Assembly (NCBI RefSeq): GCF_051020955.1
Contig: NC_135013.1
Location: 4,680,501-4,744,500 of the forward strand
Direction: 5' to 3'
DNA from: Megalopta genalis
Taxonomy: Eukaryota; Arthropoda; Insecta; Hymenoptera; Halictidae
Length of the DNA stretch: 64,000 bases
The notes beneath the pieces are model-generated. The model did no database searches. It was not told where the DNA came from and saw nothing but the letters and a program-made list of their open reading frames with translations. A program made the position numbers and the translations under genes. Shown piece after piece: positions 57,223 through 64,000 of the stretch (position 1 is the stretch's first letter; every line of letters starts with the position of its first letter).

Positions 57223-57371
57223 CCATTCATTAATTATAATTATGCGATTATTACATATAATTATTCAAAAGACCACAAATTTATTTTTCGCAATGCGAAA
57301 ATATCGTGGCTGACGCTTTTCGCAAGCGTCGCGAACGGCGATGTGTCATCGTTCGGCACGAAAAGGGTTAA
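56621..57371. repeat. Satellite (~238-261-bp units) derived from the end of G
   Basis: TTAA following AAAAGGG recurs at 56621, 56869, 57107 and 57368. Each unit is ~45 bases of former flank (CAGAGTCC, TTCGCGCATTCGAATCACG) plus the last ~200 bases of G (GATACAATTATTATAATGAT; TTTCGCAATGCGAAAATATC). The unique flank AGAGTCCTTAATTTCGCG follows the last unit, showing where the array ends. Confidence 0.93.
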
Positions 57372-58043
57372 ATGTAGAGTCCTTAATTTCGCGTATTCGA
57401 TTCGCGAATTTATCCGGTCCCCGAGACTACCGTAGGCGACCGTATCAAAGAAGCGTTGCGCAAGAAGGCCTGTGTCGTTGGCGTGGAAACGTTCGGATTC
57501 GGGTCGCGAAGTCTTGGGGGCAGCTGTGCGCGTCGGCCGACACAGTTTTCATTTCAAGCGAGTTGACAATGGCCCGCGAAAGAGACACCGCGCCCGCTCC
57601 TCTCGCGCCCCGGCGCGGCGTCCTCGCGTGCGTATACGGGCCCGGCATTGTGTCGGCGGGAGAGCACCTTCATTTACCCGTGGCCCTTCTTCATCGGTCC
57701 AACTTCCTCCGCAGCCTAGTTTCACCGTTCCCCGTGGCCGCCTTGTTCTTTGTCCTTTTTCGCGTAGCCGAGCCGAGTGTATTCATCACTCGAGAGAGGC
57801 TCCGCGGCGCCGCGGCCAGGATTCCACGCACGCTACAACTTCATTCACCGCTTTCGCTTTTCGTTCTTTCGTTCTCACTTTTGTCCCCTCCCCCCTCCCC
57901 CCTCCCCCGGCATCCGAGGAAATCATTCAGACCTCGAAACTTTTGTACTCCCGCGCGCGAACAATTCGCGGCGCGCCGCGCGAAAGATATCGAGTGGAAT
58001 AATGGATGGAAGGAAAAAACCGGTGCTGGAATGGCGGGGTGCT
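57372..58043. other. GC-rich unique DNA
   Basis: Plus frames of 245 and 176 codons overlap in different phases and a minus frame is open too. The content is Arg/Ala/Pro/Ser-rich with no recognisable domain. The 245-codon frame starts inside the G satellite, which argues against a real gene start. Confidence 0.4.
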
Positions 58044-58075
58044 ATCGGGTTGGTGCGAAAGTAATTTCGGTTGTC
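58044..58075. repeat. Lone mariner-type terminal repeat
   Basis: CGGGTTGGTGCGAAAGTAAT then TTCGG, preceded by TAT. It closely resembles the outer ends of the 3.5-kb foldback. No second end or transposase sequence was found nearby. Confidence 0.65.
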
Positions 58076-58394
58076 TAAATGGAATTAAGAGATAATCCTA
58101 TCGGAATTAATTTTGTAACGATCCAACGGACGGGGACCATTTTGGATTTTATAGTTGCAGTTCTTCCACGACGTCTTTGCTTTTGGAGTTATGACTTTTG
58201 AACTCTTTGGATCTTTGGGGTGCCTTTTGTGTTTCTATGCTGATTTCGTAGAATCTTAGGGCGTTTGGTATTTTTGCAACGAGTATTTTTGACACTAGGA
58301 TTAGGGAATCAGTCCAAATGGCTAGTTCCTGATTTTTTTCAGATCTTGATATTATCCCTCCGCTGTCACACTGGGTAAAAATAATTCACATTTT
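58076..58394. other. Unique DNA
   Basis: No gene or named repeat seen. Confidence 0.4.
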
Positions 58395-59155
58395 ATTTAT
58401 TTTAAAGTTAACAATTTTATTTTGAAATTAACCATTCTATTTTGAAGTTAAGAATTTTATTTTGAAGTTGACAATTTTATTTTGAAATTAACAATTCTAT
58501 TTTGAAGTTAAGAATTTTATTTTGAAGTTGACAATTTTATTTTGAAGTCAACAATTTTATTTTGAAGTCAACAATTTTATTTTGAAATTAACAATTTTAT
58601 CTTGAAGTTAAGAATTTTATTTTGAAGTTAACAATTTTATTTTGAAATTAACCATTTTATTTTGAAGTTAAGAATTTTATTTTGAAGTTCAGAATTTAAT
58701 TTGAAGTTGACAATTTTATTTTGAAGTCAACAATTTTATTTTGAAGTCAACAATTTTATTTTGAAGTCAACAATTTTATTTTGAAATTAACAATTTTATC
58801 TTGAAGTTAAGAATTTTATTTTGAAGTTAACAATTTTATTTTGAAATTAACCATTTTATTTTGAAGTTAAGAATTTTATTTTGAAGTTCAGAATTTAATT
58901 TGAAGTTGACAATTTTATTTTGAAGTCAACAATTTTATTTCGAAGTTAACAATTTTAATTTGAAGTTAACAACTATATTTTAAAGTTAACAATTCTATTT
59001 TGAAGTTAACAATTTTATCTTGAAGTTAACAATTTTATTTTGAAGTTAACAATTTTATTTTGAAGTTAACAAATTCATTTTGAAATTAACAATTTTATCC
59101 TGAAGTTAACAATTTTATTTTGAAGTTAAGAATTTTATTTCGAAGTTAACAATTA
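58395..59155. repeat. 20-bp minisatellite with ~199-bp higher-order unit
   Basis: About 38 copies of AACAATTTTATTTTGAAGTT, with AAG/AAC, TTA/TCA/TGA and TTTTA/TTTAA variants. The variant pair TTCAGAATTTAATTTGAAG lies at 58688 and 58887, and surrounding variants repeat in the same order, indicating a ~199-base duplicated block. Confidence 0.97.
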
Positions 59156-59163
59156 ATTCAATA

Positions 59164-59292
59164 TACAGTAATGTCTCTCTAATTGAAGCTCAAATTGTCC
59201 ACAAAAATGGACAATTTAGGAAGAGGAGATACGATTATTCGATCCTTGCGGTTCATTTTTATAGATACAAATTGTCAACAACTATAAAAACG
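59164..59292. mobile_element. Truncated element A17 (family A)
   Basis: TACAGTAATGTCTCTCTAAT start and left arm through GATTATTCGATCCTTGCGG. It breaks off after the loop (ACTATAAAAACGG). Confidence 0.88.
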
Positions 59293-60034
59293 GCTGGAAG
59301 TGAGATATCGAGTTCTAATGAAGGAACAATGTTCTAGCATGTACTAATTATTATTATAATACATTATTATAATTATCAAATTTTTGGGGCCTCAATGATA
59401 GCGTTAATTTTTGAGTGACAATTGTTTGAAAATATGTGTTTCCCATACGTGCTTCGTACAGGAAGTGCGAATAAAAACGTTTCTAGGAGAAATTTTTAGA
59501 TATAATTTAGATAAAATTATAGGATAATTTTTCGATAAGCTTCTTCATCCAAGCATATGTATATTAACACAGAGATTGCACGGAATTTAAATAAATCCAA
59601 TCTCGCCATTGTCATAAAAGAACGTAGAATAGTCTCGTTAAGGTCACGGTTGTGCTACTCTTAAAGAACTGCAGTCCCCGACAGTCTGCACACTTTTATT
59701 GCACTTCCTTGCGTTCCTAATTGGATGCGCTTATCCTTTCGTGGATCTAACAACTTGAGAATCGTGGCCCTTTGTGGATCCCTGACTCTCCACAGTGATT
59801 AAACCCTTGACGTACTTCGACGAGTACGGCTCGGGATTTCTAATAATAACCTGCAAAGTATATGCTTGTTATTACGTTTCTTTTTTTCAAGTCGAAATAA
59901 CATTCTGTTCCTTTGTCATTAATATTTGAGCGCTGAGGTAAACCTAGGCATATTAAAGCAAGTATTGTTGCTGTGGTTTTTCAATGAAGGCGAACTTCGA
60001 CAGAGAAAATAAGGCCTTTTATGATAATAAATTG
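59293..60034. other. AT-rich DNA with a diverged family I copy
   Basis: About 59480-59670 resembles the right-arm family I segment (44000-44140): shared order of TTTCTAGGAGAAAT, AAGCTTCTTCATCCAAGCAT, GATTGCACGGAATTTAAATA and a final CTACTCTTAA. TTAAACCCTTGACG at 59799 resembles a TTAA-type end, without a found partner. Confidence 0.5.
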
Positions 60035-60320
60035 ACATAAAAGCTATTATATAATATTATTATATATATTAATAATTATTAATAATATATAATAATAACA
60101 ATAATAATAATATAATATAATATAATATAAATAATAATTATATTATTATATAATATTATATAATAGCTATATATAAATAATATATAGCTACATATAATAT
60201 TATTGTATAACAGCTATATATAAATATTATTATTAATATTATTATTAATAATATTTAATAATATTTCTATATATAATTATATACAAATTATATTATTATA
60301 TAAAGATATTGAAATAAAAG
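60035..60320. repeat. AT-only tract
   Basis: TATATTAATAATTATTAATA-like repeats with TATATAGCTA interruptions. Confidence 0.93.
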
Positions 60321-60876
60321 CAATACCTGTTGCTCTTTGACTCGAATATTTACTTTTCTCAAGATATTGGATCTCTGGAAGCACAAATTTCGTTCAAAAG
60401 CGCAACGCCATACTTTAAACCATACTTGCGCATATGTTACCGCGGTTATGTTCCTACGCTCCAAACACTGCGGACGTTCCGATTACTGCGAGCCAAATAC
60501 TGCGGACGTCCCGATTGCTGCGTGTCGGTAAAATTGTCGTAACTCATTCTCTTTTAAATGTTAGATTTTATTACTTTTATAATAAATATCGCAGTATTTG
60601 GGACGTCCGTAGTAATACCCACGCTCACCCTACACAATTTTGTTTTCTCGACACGATATCACGACGATTACGCTGGTCTATTACAAATCGATTTAGCTTG
60701 CGTTACGGTGGAAGCGTCGGCAATTTTTTCTCGATCGTGGGATCGTCGTAGTAGATCGAGGTTGGCGGAAGTTCGATCCGCGAGGTGCGAGTATGTACGT
60801 GATTTCAATTCGAAATAGGAACGAGACGGCTCGTCGACGAACCGGTCGCGGGAACAATTGCCGATTCTCAACGGAG
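60321..60876. other. Unique DNA with a short tandem repeat
   Basis: Around 60455-60530 a ~30-base motif recurs (CACTGCGGACGTTCCGATTA, TACTGCGGACGTCCCGATTG). This explains the overlapping short frames. Confidence 0.55.
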
Positions 60877-60880
60877 AGAA

Positions 60881-60912
<32 letters not shown>

Positions 60913-61237
60913 CGAGAGCAAGAGAGAGAGCTATAGAGAGAGCAAGAGAGAGAGAGAGAGCTATAAAGAGAGCGAGAGAGAGAGAGCAAGAGAGAGAGAG
61001 AGCAAGAAAGAGAACGAGATAGCAAGAGAGAAAACGAGAGAGCAATTGAGATAGAAAAGAGAGAGAGCGAGAGAAAGAGAAAGAAGAGACAGAGAGAGCG
61101 AGAGCAAGAGAGAGAGAGAGCTATAAAGAGAGCGAGAGAGAGCCAGAGAGAGAAAGCAAGGGAGAGAGAGTGAGAGAGCAAGAAAGAGAACGAGAGAGCG
61201 AGAGAGCAAGAGAGAAAGCAATTTAGATAGAAAAGAG

Positions 61238-61275
<38 letters not shown>
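60877..61275. repeat. Long GA/CT-rich tract
   Basis: About 400 bases of GAGAGA with GCAAGA, GCTATA and AACGAGA interruptions. A ~190-base block (GAGCTATAAAGAGAGCGAGA onward) appears twice (about 60950 and 61118). Minus frames up to 210 codons are Ser/Leu repeats. Confidence 0.95.
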
Positions 61276-61278
<3 letters not shown>

Positions 61279-62314
61279 TTTAACTGGCCATGCGAACGAT
61301 CCATTAACAACGAAGAGCAACACACCGGGGCAACCCGGTTTAGATAGAATTAATTACGCTTAGGAAGCGCACGAAAGTTAACGGCGAGCGTGATTAAATA
61401 TTTTGCCGCGCGTGCGTTTGATGCTGCACGCGGCAACGGATCAACAGCGACGTGATTAATGCCCGGTTACGATTAATTATCAACTTTGTTGCAGTTTATT
61501 CAGCCCCGTGACAGGCAACCGCGGCGGCGACTCGCATCGCGCACGGCGACGCGACGCGACGCGGCGCGGCGTTACGCGGGCACGGCGCGGAAAACGCTCC
61601 GCATTGTGCGTGTAATCGCTCTTCCACGTTGGATCGAACCGGTCCCCCTCTGGCATTTATCATCTACCGATTAATATTAGTCAACATGGTTGCATTCTCT
61701 TCCGCTTACAAGCTCGCAATACGGCCGCGTCCCCGTGCGGCTCCCTTATCTCCGGCAACAGTCCGCCCTTCGTAATTTTTCATGTTTCCGTTGCCGGCCG
61801 TAGCCGAGAATGTTGCACAGCTCGTTTGGCCGCATCATTATACCGGCCGATTCGTGTAAGTGGACCGCGCTGCTGTCCCGAGATAAATTCCCCAGAAAAA
61901 TGGCCGACGTTCCTTCTGACCTCTCACACTGTTTCGCTGCACCGGAAGCAGCCACGCGCGTTCCTCGTACCTGCATACTGTTACTCTTTCGTAATTTATA
62001 TTCCTGCCGCGTCTTCGCGCCGATTAAACGAAATTTATCGCCTTCCCGTGTCGCTTCTCCGCGATGGATGGAACGGCCGTCGATTTCTTTTTCTTTCTTC
62101 TTCCAAGGCTTTTCTCGCGTTTCCTTGTCGATTTTTACTCGCTTCGCGATAGCGAAACTTTCTGAACGGGGTTCGCGTCAGATCGCCAACATTGATTTCG
62201 CCGGCGATATTAATTAAGCAACAATATTAAGCTGTGGGCGCGTGCTTTTTAGAACGCGGACCTATATGCGTCGCGGGAATCAAACGATTCCCGAACATGG
62301 AGTAAGGGTCGCTG
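61276..62314. other. GC-rich unique DNA
   Basis: A TTTGTTGCAG at about 61484 resembles a 3' splice site, but the frame after it is unrecognised. Plus frames of 135 and 108 codons overlap and neither is identifiable. Confidence 0.4.
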
Positions 62315-62318
62315 TTAA

Positions 62319-62843
62319 CCCCTTCACGACTAAGGGAAACATTTCTACCCATTTTAAAATTGACGATTGTCGTATTTAATTGCTGGTTATTTTTGGTGCA
62401 AAACGCAATTTTCCAGCATGCAACGTGCAAAAAGAACGGAGAAAATGAGAAAACGTGCAAATTGTGCTAAACGCGGTATAGAAAATAGGACGCATAATTA
62501 TATGTTCGTCTGCTTCGCAACCAAAAGAAATTGCTTCGCAGAATATTATAATTAGCACATCATTTTGTACAGTAATTTTATTTCGTAATTTTGTATTATT
62601 TTAGTTAAAACATTTCGTTATAATAAACCAGTAAATAAAAGACATTGCATAATATTAGCGTAACCATAATTTGTGTTATCTTTGTAGTCCATTGGGAAAA
62701 GTATTTTCCATAAAATTCCAAAAAAAAAATTACAGATTGTTACGTATTTTCTTATAATTTTTATTTATTCTACGTCTAAAGAAACGAAAATAAACAGTTC
62801 CATACTAATATTTACTCTTAGCAACCTTATGGTCCTGTAAGGG
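62319..62843. mobile_element. Candidate element H (TTAA-type)
   Basis: TTAA at 62315-62318 and 62844-62847. The left end CCCCTTCACGACTAAGG and the complement of the right end CCCTTACAGGACCATAAGG agree only loosely. The AT-rich interior has no recognised coding sequence. It shares its right TTAA with E2. Confidence 0.5.
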
Positions 62844-62847
62844 TTAA

Positions 62848-63290
62848 ATTATTGGATCAAAAGGACGGTTTTATTTTGTAAAATTGACAATTTTATTACT
62901 AATATTTACTTATTCACTTAACATTAAAACGTAGGAAAAAACAAATATTTATAAAAGTTAAAAATTCCAATTTTGCTGTAGAGTGATGTTCAGAAAAGCA
63001 AGAAACACCAATATCGTGATTTTTTTCTAATCTTATTTTTATAACAATCTATTTCTATGTATTTCTATATATGTCAATGTATTTCAATATATTTATTTAT
63101 TGCATAACAATGCATTTCAATGTAACTCTAAACATCTTGAAATTTGAGAATGTTTTTGTTTTCACGAAAATCACAATTTGAATAGCCAGCGGTCGCTACT
63201 TTTTACGCGCGACGAGTATACTCGTCACGACACAAAATACTGCCACTTCACCATAACGAGTACACATACTCATCAGACACAGCTAATTGG
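62848..63290. mobile_element. Element E2 (TTAA-type, probably left-truncated)
   Basis: Collinear relative of 20990-21450: ACGGTTTTATTTT, CTTGAAATTTGAGAATG, CGGTCGCTACTTTTTACGCG and CGACGAGTATACTCGTC in the same order. The right end AGCTAATTGG is followed by TTAA (63291-63294). The B insertion found in E1 is absent. Confidence 0.75.
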
Positions 63291-63294
63291 TTAA

Positions 63295-63924
63295 CCGATA
63301 TGGCGAGAGATCATCGACGATGTTTACATCGACACTCGTTCCCCACCGACACACCGACTTTATTTACTTTATTTCCTATTTTTATTTATTTACGGGCGAG
63401 TGCTCATTACGGGACCAAACAAAACAAATCGAAGCAAAACAAGAACAACAACAGCGAGCGATGATGATACTCATTCAGTACCATTGACGGGTAAACATAA
63501 CTTCAACGTCGATGAAACGAGTGCCGATGTAAACATCGTCGGGAGATTTCGCCATATCCGCTAATTAATATTGTCAGCGAAATGCTGTTGATTAACACTA
63601 AATTTACGGAGCATCAAAAAACACAGCTGTTTTATATTAATTTATAAAAGTATCGATAAGTCATTTATTCTGATTTTTAACAAGTGTTATATCGCAACGT
63701 TTGCCGTAAACAACATATAAATTGAATAAATAACTCGTAAATATATCTTTACGATATGAATAATCGTAAATTAACAAATTAGTGACCCGTCGCTTTGACA
63801 TATTCCGTAAATCTACTGTTAAATAATGAACTAAAAAAACAAAAAAAAAGAAAATTCGATAGACAAGTATGAAAACAATTCGAAGATTCGGGTCCAAGTG
63901 AACCCTCGCGCAATTATTTCCCTA
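63295..63924. other. Unique AT-rich DNA
   Basis: No gene or named repeat seen. GATGTTTACATCG near 63318 and CGATGTAAACATCG near 63526 are inverted relative to each other. Confidence 0.45.
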
Positions 63925-64000
63925 TACAGGGTGTCTCAAAAATGTCTCGCAATCCGGAAATGGCGGGTTCCTCGGATCATTTGAAGCAACGTCTTCCTTT
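63925..64000. repeat. Foldback element B9, cut by the window end
   Basis: CAGGGTGTCTCAAAAATGTC, then the arm start AATCCGGAAATGGCGGGTTC. Only the first ~76 bases are in view. Confidence 0.9.

Noticed and set aside
57341..58078. 245-codon frame as a possible gene
   Set aside because: It starts inside the G-derived satellite, overlaps another open phase, and ends at a mariner-type terminal repeat.
60668..61325. Minus-strand frames of 210, 125 and 120 codons resembling a hydrophobic Leu/Ser protein
   Set aside because: Translation of the GA/CT tract; not a membrane protein signal.
61476..61500. Possible 3' splice site TTTGTTGCAG
   Set aside because: The downstream frame is short and unrecognised, and no matching donor or exon could be supported.
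1..64000. CRISPR arrays, bacterial operons, rRNA genes, telomeric TTAGG arrays
   Set aside because: None seen. Tandem repeats present lack unique equal-length spacers, and the sequence is clearly eukaryotic in character.

Overview
The window reads as nuclear DNA of an insect, most likely a hymenopteran (bee, wasp or ant). That assignment is inference from overall character: AT-rich and GC-rich blocks in mosaic, mariner and piggyBac-like relics, many short palindromic elements and abundant microsatellites. No species can be named. I find no convincing host protein-coding exon, rRNA or tRNA in 64 kb. The long open frames lie in simple repeats (13.9-15.5, 22.4-22.8, 53.2-53.8, 60.9-61.3 kb), in palindromic repeats, or in GC-rich DNA that is open on both strands.

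What can be supported is a dense and partly nested mobile-element landscape. The family labels used below are mine. A: palindromic ~220-bp elements flanked by TA (TIR CAGTAATGTCTCTCTAATTG). B: ~370-bp foldbacks with TIR CAGGGTGTCCCAAAAATG and an arm rich in CCAAT boxes. C: ~235-bp TTAA-flanked elements (TIR CCCTTTGCACTCGA). D: a 898-bp TTAA foldback. E, F, G, H, I and J: further TTAA-type (J: TTAG) elements. L: a dispersed AT-rich repeat pair. M and N: two small elements inserted in one A copy. R: a 328-bp spacer between A copies. Coding relics are an internally deleted mariner (26.65-27.24 kb), an internally deleted piggyBac-type transposase (23.14-23.44 kb), a probable piggyBac N-terminal fragment inside F (47.47-47.81 kb), and mariner C-terminal stubs at both ends of a 3.5-kb foldback (41.35-44.85 kb). 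A solo LTR with 4-bp target duplications lies at 23.47-24.12 kb.

Layout. 0-4.6 kb: GC-rich unique DNA with B1, B2, C1 and a CT/GA block. 4.6-6.8 kb: A/R block carrying D. 7-13.7 kb: unique DNA, AT and CT tracts, J, a 236-bp tandem array and B3. 13.9-15.5 kb: pentanucleotide satellite. 16.5-17.6 kb: 185-bp array. 18.2-21.7 kb: L1, A7, E1 with B4 nested inside, and palindromic minisatellite. 22.4-24.1 kb: GA tract, piggyBac relic and solo LTR. 24.8-28.7 kb: tandem repeats, mariner, C2 and B5. 29.7-32.3 kb: AT tract and a 106-bp array with C3 inserted. 33-38.3 kb: B6, B7, an A/R block, C4 and B8. 39.6-45.1 kb: 187-bp array, then the mariner-ended foldback between two A copies. 45.8-51.6 kb: L2, C5 interrupted by F, C6, and a third A/R block with two insertions. 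53-64 kb: minisatellites, C7/C8 palindrome, G with C9 and a satellite grown from its end, a 20-bp minisatellite, GA tract, H, E2, and B9 cut by the window end.

Several insertions are unusually well supported because an uninterrupted copy of the target sits in the same window: D in R, C3 and C9 in satellite units, F in C5, and M/N in A14. Together they give a relative chronology. No function for the host is claimed.
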